Shown here: one piece after another, positions 45,088 to 53,408 of the stretch
Layout of the letters: each line of letters begins with the position of its first letter
Numbering within the stretch: the stretch's first letter is position 1
Assembly (NCBI RefSeq): GCF_005484805.1
Contig: NZ_CP039433.1
Location: forward strand, 1-64,000
Reading direction: 5' to 3'
Source: Rhodococcus sp. SGAir0479
GTDB taxonomy: Bacteria > Actinomycetota > Actinomycetes > Mycobacteriales > Mycobacteriaceae
Length of the DNA stretch: 64,000 bases
Notes under the pieces: generated by a model
Seen by the model: the letters and a program-made list of their open reading frames with translations, nothing else
Database searches by the model: none
What the model was told of the DNA's origin: nothing
Position numbers and translations under genes: made by a program

Positions 45088-46079
45088 GCAAGCCCCGGGG
45101 CTTCTCGCAAGAGTGGGTCGACTACTTCATCCCCGAGACCGTCTCGTACGACCCGCAGACTGGGTGGCCGAATCTCGACGACGCCGTCATGCGCAACCTC
45201 ATCGCGGTCGATCTGGGTTTCGAGCATGGTCTGCCCGACCAGACCATCGTCGACCGCCTCGAGGTTGCGTCCTCGATCAAGCGGCTGCACGAGCTCGAAC
45301 GAGACCCCATCCCGGGGAACTACGACCTCGCTCACATGCAGCGGATCCACCATCACCTGTTCCAGGACGTCTACCCCTGGGCCGGCGAGATCCGTACAGC
45401 GCCGCGGGACTGGCCGATGACGAAGCTGGGCCCGAACGTCAAGGCCCACCTTGCCGGTGAGCCGAACCCGCCCGAGGTCCCTCACTCCTATTTCGCCGCG
45501 AAGGAGATCGTTCCAATCGCCGGGCGAGAACTCGACCGCATCGCCGCGAAAGACAATCTGCGGGGCCTGGACCGAGACCAGTTCGTTGACGAGCTGACGA
45601 CGGTGTGGGCGCGGGTGAACTACGTCCACCCGTTCCGGGAGGGAAACACCCGAACGCAGTTCGCGTTCTTCCGGCAGCTCGCGGCCGAGGCCGGCTACGA
45701 ACTCGACACCGAGCGATTCCGCGACGCCGTCAGCGCACCGGGCGCTGACAACGCCGTCGCCGGTGACCTACGCACGAAGTTCATCTGGGGCCGGTTCCAG
45801 TTCCAGCAGACCGGCGAAACGACGCTCCTACGGGAAGCGCTCGACGAAGGAATACGGCCGACACCCGAGGCCGATGCAGGAGACGATCTGCCCGTCGGCC
45901 CGATCATCGAACGAGGCTACGACGTGAGCGCTCTGAGTGCCGCAGCAGCAGGGCATCCGCGGTCGACCGGGGCGATGCTCGCCGGGTACAACGAGGCACC
46001 GCATGTCGCCGGGCATCCGGCTCCGGCGGACGTCGAACTAGCGCACGGCCACACTGCCGATAGCGGGTACGAGCGGTAA
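45084..46079 (+). CDS. Fic-domain toxin (AMP-transferase family)
   Basis: 331 residues. The Fic motif is HPFREGNTRTQ at 182-192, where the usual reading is HPFREGNGRTQR: the second glycine is threonine and the terminal arginine is phenylalanine. The flap region EIRTAPRDWPMTK is typical. After about residue 250 comes a non-Fic tail containing ALSAAAAGHPRSTGAML, which recurs in the protein at 53409. Fic enzymes transfer AMP to hydroxyl side chains, and VbhT of Bartonella is carried by a conjugative plasmid like this. Whether the altered motif is active is open. Confidence 0.85.
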   Translation: MSKPRGFSQEWVDYFIPETVSYDPQTGWPNLDDAVMRNLIAVDLGFEHGLPDQTIVDRLEVASSIKRLHELERDPIPGNYDLAHMQRIHHHLFQDVYPWAGEIRTAPRDWPMTKLGPNVKAHLAGEPNPPEVPHSYFAAKEIVPIAGRELDRIAAKDNLRGLDRDQFVDELTTVWARVNYVHPFREGNTRTQFAFFRQLAAEAGYELDTERFRDAVSAPGADNAVAGDLRTKFIWGRFQFQQTGETTLLREALDEGIRPTPEADAGDDLPVGPIIERGYDVSALSAAAAGHPRSTGAMLAGYNEAPHVAGHPAPADVELAHGHTADSGYER

Positions 46080-46398
46080 GGACTCATCGGGGTGCGTTGC
46101 ACAGTTGTACGCCTGCGGCGCACCCCGAAACGAGCTCCGCTGCGCTCCGCCCCTGGAAAAGACTTCTTCCTTTTTCCCTTCTGGCCTTCCGATTTTGACC
46201 GGCGGTGACCTCCGCGCAACCCCTTGGCGCTACGCGGCCTGACGGCTCCGAAAAATCTCTCCCCCGCTGCGCTCCTCCAAGATTTTCCGGCCCCAGAGGT
46301 TGCACTCCGGCCCCCTCATACCGGTCCAAATACTCCATGCCAGAAGGGCAAAAGAACGGGCGGGCCGCCGAGGTCCGTCCCAGACCGGAGGGGGCGCC
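46080..46398. other. Structured intergenic region (two hairpins)
   Basis: After fic comes a terminator-like hairpin (GGGGTGCG/CGCACCCC, 46089-46126), then a pyrimidine-rich stretch, then a second stem (CCGAAAAATCT with AGATTTTCCGG, 46248-46290). GCTGCGCTC occurs twice. No protein is evident. It may hold a leader or small RNA ahead of the DUF4192 gene. Confidence 0.5.
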
Positions 46399-47388
46399 AT
46401 GACCACCAACCCGATTCGCATCAGCACTGCAACCGAGATCGTCACCGCAGTCCCCGCGCTGCTCGGCTTCATCCCGCAGCGGTCCGTCGTCGCGATCCTG
46501 CTCGACGGCGCGAAGGTTGTCTGCGCCATCCGAGTCGACGCGGGCATGGACCACCTCGCCACGCAGCTGCTCCCTGTCGCGGAGAAGCAGGCGGTCGACT
46601 CCATGATCCTGGTTTCGGTCGCCGACGCGCAGCACACCGATCAGTCGCTGGCGACCCTCGAGGCGATCCGTGCGACCCTGGCAACCGCCGGAGTCGAGAC
46701 GCGCCGAGCGCTCCACACGGCCGCAACCGAGCAGGGCGCCGAGTGGACGGACATCGAGACCGGCGAGAGCGGTGTAGTCGACAACCCGAGCACGACGGCA
46801 GCGAACCTCAATCGCCTCATCGAGGGCCGGAGCTTCGTCGCGAGCCGCGAGGCGATCGAGGACATCTACGCGCCCACCGAGGTTGATCCGACCGCAGAAA
46901 TCAACCGCGCACGTGCGATCGCTCGCATCCAGGGACGTGACTCCTTCGCCCGCACCACCATCACCGAGCTGGCCGCGCTGGTGACGGATCGGCAGACACC
47001 GAGCGCCGAGCTGGCGGCCCGAGTGGGAGTGATGATGGCGGACGACGTCGAGGCGCGCGACATCGTTCTGGGGCTCGCTATCAACGCCCCCATCGAGGCG
47101 CACGACGCGGTCGCGGCGATCGCTCGCCACCTGACAGGCATCGAGCGCGCCGAGGCGCTCACCGTCGCCGGATACTTCGCTTACGTGGCGGGACGCGGAC
47201 CCGACGCGGGCATCGCATTCGCCGCAGCCGAGAACGCCGCTGCGGCGGCCGGAGACGTTCCGCCGCGCCTGCTCGATCTGCTCAACCGAGCGCTCAGCAG
47301 CGGCATGACCCCGGCCCAGATGCGGACCCTGGGAGACGCAGGGATCGAGGCCGGTCGCAAGCGCAGAGTGTCGCTCACCGCGAGCTAG
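46399..47388 (+). CDS. DUF4192 protein
   Basis: 329 residues. The opening ISTATEIVTAVPALLGFIPQ and RSVVAILLDG, the Ala-rich helical C-terminus and the length match actinobacterial DUF4192. ATG 46399 follows GGAGGGGG. Frequently on conjugative plasmids as well as chromosomes; function unknown. Confidence 0.85.
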   Translation: MTTNPIRISTATEIVTAVPALLGFIPQRSVVAILLDGAKVVCAIRVDAGMDHLATQLLPVAEKQAVDSMILVSVADAQHTDQSLATLEAIRATLATAGVETRRALHTAATEQGAEWTDIETGESGVVDNPSTTAANLNRLIEGRSFVASREAIEDIYAPTEVDPTAEINRARAIARIQGRDSFARTTITELAALVTDRQTPSAELAARVGVMMADDVEARDIVLGLAINAPIEAHDAVAAIARHLTGIERAEALTVAGYFAYVAGRGPDAGIAFAAAENAAAAAGDVPPRLLDLLNRALSSGMTPAQMRTLGDAGIEAGRKRRVSLTAS

Positions 47389-47400
47389 CCGCGAGTGACA

Positions 47401-47436
47401 GTAGGCCCCGGAGGTGGTTGCACCTCCGGGGCCTAC
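47401..47436. terminator. Perfect 16-bp terminator hairpin
   Basis: GTAGGCCCCGGAGGTG, loop GTTG, exact complement, 12 bases after the DUF4192 stop. No T-run, as usual in actinobacteria. Confidence 0.85.
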
Positions 47437-47464
47437 GCCGTTCGGTCGGTGCGTCACCGCAATC

Positions 47465-47497
47465 AGTTGTGTTCGGGCATCGAGCCCGAACACAACT
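47465..47497. terminator. Perfect 14-bp terminator hairpin
   Basis: AGTTGTGTTCGGGC, loop ATCGA, exact complement. Probably terminates the minus-strand operon that ends at 47536. Confidence 0.8.
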
Positions 47498-47535
47498 TCG
47501 CGGCTGGGCACGCAGCTCACCCAACGGGCGGCTCG

Positions 47536-47703
47536 CTACAGCAGGTCTTCCGCGCCGTCGGCGGGAAACGAGACGTCGACGCGAGGACCAGAGTCGTCCA
47601 GCGGCTCGCCGGCAACGACGCGACCGAGGTCGTCATCCGACACACGAACCGCGTCCTTCGTCAACTGATACAAGGCCGCCTCCGCGGCCGACCGCTCACT
47701 CAT
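47536..47703 (-). CDS. Small acidic protein, 55 residues
   Basis: Begins MSERSAAEAALYQLTKDAVR after a strong GGAGGAAGG site, 16 bases downstream of the HNH gene. Acidic; no family recognised. Last gene of a three-gene minus-strand operon. Confidence 0.6.
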   Translation of the reverse strand: MSERSAAEAALYQLTKDAVRVSDDDLGRVVAGEPLDDSGPRVDVSFPADGAEDLL

Positions 47704-47719
47704 GTCGTCCCTTCCTCCC

Positions 47720-48268
47720 TCAGAACAGGATGCCTTGGTCTGGACCGGGATCAGTCTTCGCCCGGAGTAGTGCAACTTCGTCATAGCCGTCTCGGAGCGC
47801 ATCGCGGATATCGAGCGACCGCTGATAGCGCGAGCGCCCCTGGCCGTCGAGAAAGGTGTGGCCTGACAGTCGGCCGAGCGCGATTGCGTATCTCACGTTC
47901 TCGCTGTGCGTCGACTTCACCAAGTGCGCGTGTCCCACCCGCACGCACAGCGGCTCGTTGCACTTGTGCTCGCACACGACACCATCACCGAGCGGCCCGT
48001 GCACCAGTTCGACCGAGAAGCGATGCGCCAGCATCGTGCGCTGACGATTGTCTCGTTGGAAGTTGAACCGTCCGTACCCATCGGGCGCACTGATCGCTCC
48101 GACCCAGTACCAACACGTCGGCGACTTCACGACCTTCGACCAGAACGACGCGACGTTCTCAGCCGAGGGTTGAAGGGTGTTGTCGACCACCCGGACGCGC
48201 GACGGACGCGTCGACGCCGACGCCGGCGCATCGAAGTCGAAGCCGAAGAGCGGCTCGTCGTCGACCAC
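47720..48268 (-). CDS. HNH endonuclease-like protein
   Basis: 182 residues. CWYWVGAISAPDGYGRF and MLAHRFSVELVHG, then CEHKCNEPLCVRVGHAHLV with zinc cysteines and catalytic histidine, and STHSENV, form the HNH_3 pattern of homing endonucleases and phage nucleases. The usual CVNPxHL is CVRVGHAHL here. Encoded with the coiled-coil gene opposite the relaxase. A nicking or anti-competitor role is possible; not known. Confidence 0.8.
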   Translation of the reverse strand: MVDDEPLFGFDFDAPASASTRPSRVRVVDNTLQPSAENVASFWSKVVKSPTCWYWVGAISAPDGYGRFNFQRDNRQRTMLAHRFSVELVHGPLGDGVVCEHKCNEPLCVRVGHAHLVKSTHSENVRYAIALGRLSGHTFLDGQGRSRYQRSLDIRDALRDGYDEVALLRAKTDPGPDQGILF

Positions 48269-48282
48269 CGCTCACAGATCCG

Positions 48283-48858
48283 TCACGACGCGACGGTCAC
48301 TGGCTCAGACGCAGCACCACCGGACTCACTCGCTGCCGCCGCGGTCGATGACGGAACCTCAACGAGGCCGGCTGCAGCGAGGTCCTGCTTCGCCTGCTCG
48401 ACAGTCTTCTTCGCCTCCCGCACGCTCACGCCGAGGACCGACGCCAACTCGGCCACTGATGCGTCCTTGGCGAACACCGCGATCGCACGGGCGTAGTCGA
48501 GCAGCAACGCGTCTTCTTGCGCCTGCTCCTCCGCAGTGAGGCTGCTGTCTGTCGATTCCGCTTCCTTCTTCGCGGCCTCGATCTTCGCCTCGTACTCCTG
48601 ACGCAGCTTCTCAATCTTCTTGTCCCGCGCCTTCACCAACTGCTCGATCTTCCGCTCGGCAGCGGTCGAGCGTGACTCGACAACGGCATCCAGCTTCGCG
48701 AGTTGCGCGGCAACCTCATTGATCGGGCCAGCCAGCTTCTCGAGCTCGGACTGACGCGCCAGCAGACGCTCCCGCTCGCGGCGCAGGTTCTCGCGAACGT
48801 TCGGGGCAGAGTGCGGTCGGAGGGAGCGGCGTGCCGCCGCATTCGAAGACGTGGCCAT
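48283..48858 (-). CDS. Coiled-coil / HTH protein, possible relaxosome accessory factor
   Basis: 191 residues. A basic N-terminus, a long coiled coil (LAKLDAVVESRSTAAERKIE and the lysine-rich repeat after it), then a helix-turn-helix (DASVAELASVLGVSVREAKK) and a disordered Ala/Ser tail. ATG 48858 (MATSSNAAARR) is used; upstream extension is weak. It is divergent from the relaxase over the hairpin-rich interval, the usual place for an oriT-binding accessory protein. Inference. Confidence 0.65.
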   Translation of the reverse strand: MATSSNAAARRSLRPHSAPNVRENLRRERERLLARQSELEKLAGPINEVAAQLAKLDAVVESRSTAAERKIEQLVKARDKKIEKLRQEYEAKIEAAKKEAESTDSSLTAEEQAQEDALLLDYARAIAVFAKDASVAELASVLGVSVREAKKTVEQAKQDLAAAGLVEVPSSTAAAASESGGAASEPVTVAS

Positions 48859-48963
48859 AGGCCGCAGTGTATCGGCTCGCGCCGCTCGCGGGGGGTTCCG
48901 CACTTGGGAGCCGTGTCGCCTTGGCATGTCACAGCTTTGGTCACCTTCTCGACAAAACCTCCC

Positions 48964-49050
48964 GTCAGATGCCTAACACACGCAGGCGCGCTGCTCTGAC
49001 AGAACCGTCGAGGTTCTGTCAGACCCTGGTCTGACCTGCGGCCAGACCAG
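48964..49050. other. Candidate origin of transfer (oriT) and relaxase operator
   Basis: Between the divergent accessory and relaxase genes lie three inverted repeats: CTGACAGAACC/GGTTCTGTCAG (48996-49022), GTCAGACC/GGTCTGAC (49018-49035) and TGGTCTG/CAGACCA (49027-49049). The second overlaps the other two, so the region can refold. GATGCCTAACAC just before them recurs as ATGCCTAACAC at 34759. MobF nick sites normally lie beside such hairpins next to the relaxase gene. The nick position is not known. Confidence 0.55.
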
Positions 49051-49105
49051 AAAACAACACACACCTCATGCACTAAAGTTGCGACCTGGCATAATCGGCC
49101 CCGTG

Positions 49106-52100
49106 ATGACCGTCCACAAGCTCAGTGCTGGGGACGGCTACGTCTATCTCACGAAGCATGTTGCGGCCGGCGACGCGACCGAGTATCGCAAGGCTGACGC
49201 GGTCGACTACTACGTCGCGAAGGGCACCCCGCCGGGGATCTGGTGCGGAAAGCTCGCCGAGAAGGCCGGCGTGGAGGTCGGTACCGAAGTCACCGAGGAC
49301 GCAATGCGTTCGGTGTTCGGCGCGGCTCGCACCCCGAACGCCTTCGCTACCCGGCCCGGCAAGGGGTCGACGCTGGACGAGCGCCTCGACTGGTCTGAGA
49401 GCACTGCTCTCGGACGGGCGTTCTCCTGGTACGAGAACAGCCAGGAGTTCGTGAACGACGTCGAGGAGCGGTGCTCGGCGTACAAGGCCACTTACGGCGA
49501 GTACCCGGATTCCGCTGCGCGGGCTGCGATCCAGCAGACCACCGCACGCAAGCATTTGCGGCGCGCCAAGGGCGACAAGGTCGACCTGATGAGCGACGAG
49601 GATGTCACCAAGTTCATCACCGAGCAGTACGCGAAGATGCGCCAACCGGTGGCCGGGTACGACCTGGTGTTCACGCCGGTGAAGTCGATCTCTCTGCTGT
49701 GGGGTCTCGGCGACGCCCAGGTGAAAGAGGCTGTCGAAGAGGCACATAAGCAGGCCGTCGACGAGGCCCTCGCCTGGATCGAGGACGAGGTGATCTACAC
49801 CCGTCGCGGGGCCGGCGGCGCCCGCAAGGTCAAGGCCGAGGGGCTGCTGATCGCACGGTTCGACCACTTCGACAACCGTGTCGGTGATCCGAACCTGCAC
49901 ACCCATTCCGCGATCCTGAACCGGGTACTGGCAGAGGGAAAGTGGACGACGATCGACGGCCAGGTGCTCTACAAGGCGAACGTTGCTGCGTCGGAGCGCT
50001 ACAACACGCGCGTCGCCGATCTGGTCGCGCGCAAGCTCGGCGTCACCTTCGCCCCGCGCCCCGATACCGCCGTCGGCAAGCAGCCGGTGTACGAGGTCGA
50101 GGGCATCCCCGTAGGGCTGCTCGAGGAGTTCTCGCGGCGCGCCCAGATCGAGGATCGACAGGCCGAACTCGCACGCGAGTACAAGGACAAGTACGGCAAG
50201 AACCCGCCGAAGAAGGTGCAGTACGCGCAGGCGCAGCAGGCGACGCTGGACACCAGGAACGCGAAGAACCCGCCACGATCGTTGGCGGAGTTGCGCGCCG
50301 AGTGGCGCGAGCGCGCGTCCGCGATTCTCGCGGGCTCCGACCCCAGCACGCTGGTCAACGAGGTGCAGTCCGGTCGCGATCGGCGGCCTGCGTTCTACGC
50401 CCCGCAGCTGCCTGCTCTCGTGCAGGAAGTGACCGACGATCTTTCGCGCAAGGTCGGTTCGTGGACCGTCTTCTCTCTGCAGGCCGAGATTCAGCGTCGG
50501 CTGCGAGAGTTCAGTTTCGCGGGCGAGATGGACGTCAACGAGTACGTCTCGGACGCGGTCGATCTCGCCGTCCGCGACTACTGCCTTCCTACCTTCACCG
50601 AGGTCTACGACGCGCCGGAGAGTGTCAGCGAACGCGTCGAGCGTGGGCTGCGACGAATGGTCGACGTCGATCGGGCAGAGATGCGATACACCGCGCAGGC
50701 GGTGCTCGACGCCGAAGAGTTCATGCGTGACAACGCGGAGATCGACGACGAGCACACCGTCGCCGAACGCGTCATCCGCCGACAGATCCGACGAGCGGAG
50801 AAGAAGGCCGGACACACCCTCGGATCCGACCAGATCGCGATGGTCGAGCACTTCCTCACTGCGAGGAAGAAGGTCGCCGTTGCTGTCGGTGCGGCGGGCG
50901 CCGGCAAGACCACCGCGGCGACAGTGATCGCCCGCGCATGGGAAGACACCAACGGAAAGGTGGTCGCCCTCGGGCCGTCGGCCCGTGCTGCAGAGGTGCT
51001 CGGGGAGGAGATTTCCGTCGAGGGACGCACGATCGCGGATGTGCTCACCCGCGCCCGCGTCGGCATCCCGACCGGCATCGACAGTGGCGATCTTCTGCTC
51101 GTCGACGAGGCCGGTATGGCCTCTGCTCGCGACCTCGCGGACCTCACCCGCATCGCGATGGAGGCCGGCGCAGTCGTCCGCCTGCTCGGTGATCCCCAGC
51201 AGCTCGCCTCCGTCGAAGCTGGCGGTGTTCTGCGTGATCTGGCCGAACGAACCGACGCCCCGTTCCTCGAACAGGTTCACCGGTTCAAGACCGAGGGCGA
51301 AGCCGAGGCCAGCCTGCTTCTGCGTTCCGGAGCCGACAACGCGCTCGACTGGTACGAGCGCCGTGACCGCATCCGTGACGGAATGCGGCACGAGCTGCCC
51401 GACATGGTTTTTGACGCGTACGTCGCCGATGTCGAGGCCGACAAGGTTGCCCTCATGGTCGCCCCGACGAACGACCTGGTCCGCGAACTCAACATCAAGG
51501 CCGCCGCGTACTACCGCGCCAACGGCACCGTCACCGGACCCGGAGTCGTTCTTGCGGACGGACTCGAAGCCGCTGTCGGCGACGTCGTCGTCACCCGCAA
51601 GAACAACAGCAAGTACGTCGTGAAGGACGCCGACGGACAACGTGCCGGGCGCGTGAAGAACGGTGACCTGTGGACCGTCTCCGAGATCGGTGAGGACGGT
51701 TCACTGCGCCTGCGGAACAACGTCTCCGACGGCGAGGTGACGGTCGCAGCCGACTACATCACCGACAACGTCCAACTCGGCTACGCAACGACGGTGCACC
51801 GTTCGCAGGGCATGACCGTCGGTAGCTGTCACGTTCTCGCGGCCGCGAACATGGACCGCCAGTCGCTGTACGTCGCGATGACTCGCGGCAAGAACACGAA
51901 CATCGTCTACGCCGCCAACGATGAGCTACCCGACTGGGACTTCGAGCATCGGCCAGACGAGCATCCGGCCGCGATCGACCTTCTCAACAAGATCGTCGCC
52001 CGCGACGGTTCGCAGCGAACCGTGCACCAGATGATCGAGGACGAGCAGCGCCAAGCCGCGTCGTGGGACCGACTGCGCAGCACCCACAACCTCGCGGCCG

Positions 52101-53359
52101 GCGCGCTCTACGAGAATCTGACCGAGAACCTGCTCGGCGAGATCCTCACCGAGCGCCAGTTCTCGTGGGTCCACCAGCTCGGCGGCTGGGACAAAATCGT
52201 CGAGATCGTCGCGCAGTCCGAAACCTTCGGCTGGGACACCCGCGCCTTGTTGTCGGATGCGGCCGCGGCGATGCGCGCCGCCGGAAAGGCGGGCGAGCTC
52301 GACAGCGAGAATCGCGCTCCCGGCCGCGTGATGGCCGATGCCCTGCAGGCTGCGACGAGCCGCGAGAACAGTATCCCCCTCCCCCGCACTCGCACCGACG
52401 CGGTAGCCGGATACTCGGTGCCGGCCCTGAGCGAGGCTGCGGCCGAAACCGATCCGATCCTCGCCGCCTTCGTCCGATCGCAACAGCAGCAGATGCACGC
52501 GTTCGTCGACGCGTACACGACCGCGGCGATCGCCGAGAACGCCGCATGGGTGACGGCAATGGGCGACCCAGGGACGGACTCGCGGAAGATCGCGATGTGG
52601 GAGAAGGCGGTGCGCGAGGTCGCGCTCTCCCGCGTCAAGAACTCCGCGCCAGCCGACGAAGCCGACCCCGTGGCGTACCTGGCCGAGGCGCGCGCCGAGC
52701 AGATCACACGAGTGATCGACAGGGTGCAGTCCGCACCGGCTCGACGCTCCCCCTACGCCGATCACACCACGGCCGAACTCGCGGCCGCGCGTGAATCGAG
52801 TAAGCGGCGGATCGGCGAGACCCGGACCCTTATCGCTCTGGCGAGGCAGGAGCTCGACCGCGCACAGGGCAAGGATTCAGGCACCGCGGCCGTCGATTCC
52901 ACGGTCGCGGCCGTCGCGGCGGACGAGCAGAAGATCCACGCCGTGCGGCAGGCCCGGGAAGACCTGGAACTGCTGCGCCGCTCCGGTGTCACCACTCGCG
53001 ATCAGCTCGACAGCGCCGCCCGGGCGGTATCGGCCGCAGAGGCCACTGCGCCGCCGGAACGCCGTTGGCCCGTGATCGAGAGGTCCGCACAGTCGAATCG
53101 TGCGATCGCTGCGCAACGCGACCGCGCCCACGTGACGGACGAGCGCGTCGTCGGAAAGCTCAACGACCGCATCGCCCGCTTGGAGACGTCGCTGTCGGCC
53201 GAGCGCGGGCACCTCAAGTCGATCGACACGGAGATCGAGCGCCGTGACGGCTCCGGCAGGCGCGACGCTCGCGGCCCGCAGCGACCCACAGGGCCGCCGA
53301 TCGCGCGCGAAGAGGCTCCGCGCGTCGACCGCGATCACGGACCAGACCTGGATATGTGA
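49106..53359 (+). CDS. traA: MobF-family relaxase-helicase (TraA/TrwC type)
   Basis: About 1417 residues. The N-terminal TrwC domain has early tyrosines (GDGYVYL and VDYYV) for strand cleavage and the three-histidine site GDPNLHTHSAI near residue 265. A RecD2-like helicase follows: Walker A GAAGAGKTT near 595, LLLVDEAGM near 667, and QLGYATTVHRSQGMTVG. The C-terminal 350 residues are helical. It nicks oriT, stays bound to the 5' end and unwinds the plasmid during transfer. ATG 49106 gives MTVHKLSAGDGY; a GTG directly before is possible. The gene at 53409 follows in the same direction. Confidence 0.95.
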   Translation: MTVHKLSAGDGYVYLTKHVAAGDATEYRKADAVDYYVAKGTPPGIWCGKLAEKAGVEVGTEVTEDAMRSVFGAARTPNAFATRPGKGSTLDERLDWSESTALGRAFSWYENSQEFVNDVEERCSAYKATYGEYPDSAARAAIQQTTARKHLRRAKGDKVDLMSDEDVTKFITEQYAKMRQPVAGYDLVFTPVKSISLLWGLGDAQVKEAVEEAHKQAVDEALAWIEDEVIYTRRGAGGARKVKAEGLLIARFDHFDNRVGDPNLHTHSAILNRVLAEGKWTTIDGQVLYKANVAASERYNTRVADLVARKLGVTFAPRPDTAVGKQPVYEVEGIPVGLLEEFSRRAQIEDRQAELAREYKDKYGKNPPKKVQYAQAQQATLDTRNAKNPPRSLAELRAEWRERASAILAGSDPSTLVNEVQSGRDRRPAFYAPQLPALVQEVTDDLSRKVGSWTVFSLQAEIQRRLREFSFAGEMDVNEYVSDAVDLAVRDYCLPTFTEVYDAPESVSERVERGLRRMVDVDRAEMRYTAQAVLDAEEFMRDNAEIDDEHTVAERVIRRQIRRAEKKAGHTLGSDQIAMVEHFLTARKKVAVAVGAAGAGKTTAATVIARAWEDTNGKVVALGPSARAAEVLGEEISVEGRTIADVLTRARVGIPTGIDSGDLLLVDEAGMASARDLADLTRIAMEAGAVVRLLGDPQQLASVEAGGVLRDLAERTDAPFLEQVHRFKTEGEAEASLLLRSGADNALDWYERRDRIRDGMRHELPDMVFDAYVADVEADKVALMVAPTNDLVRELNIKAAAYYRANGTVTGPGVVLADGLEAAVGDVVVTRKNNSKYVVKDADGQRAGRVKNGDLWTVSEIGEDGSLRLRNNVSDGEVTVAADYITDNVQLGYATTVHRSQGMTVGSCHVLAAANMDRQSLYVAMTRGKNTNIVYAANDELPDWDFEHRPDEHPAAIDLLNKIVARDGSQRTVHQMIEDEQRQAASWDRLRSTHNLAAGALYENLTENLLGEILTERQFSWVHQLGGWDKIVEIVAQSETFGWDTRALLSDAAAAMRAAGKAGELDSENRAPGRVMADALQAATSRENSIPLPRTRTDAVAGYSVPALSEAAAETDPILAAFVRSQQQQMHAFVDAYTTAAIAENAAWVTAMGDPGTDSRKIAMWEKAVREVALSRVKNSAPADEADPVAYLAEARAEQITRVIDRVQSAPARRSPYADHTTAELAAARESSKRRIGETRTLIALARQELDRAQGKDSGTAAVDSTVAAVAADEQKIHAVRQAREDLELLRRSGVTTRDQLDSAARAVSAAEATAPPERRWPVIERSAQSNRAIAAQRDRAHVTDERVVGKLNDRIARLETSLSAERGHLKSIDTEIERRDGSGRRDARGPQRPTGPPIAREEAPRVDRDHGPDLDM

Positions 53360-53408
53360 GATCACCGGATCCTCGCCAGAACGCGAGGGGGGAACGAGGA
53401 GAGACGAC

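Noticed and set aside
49073-51640. An 855-codon minus-strand open frame opposite the relaxase
   Set aside because: Low-complexity Arg/Asp/Gly translation with no motif; mirror image of the relaxase codon pattern.
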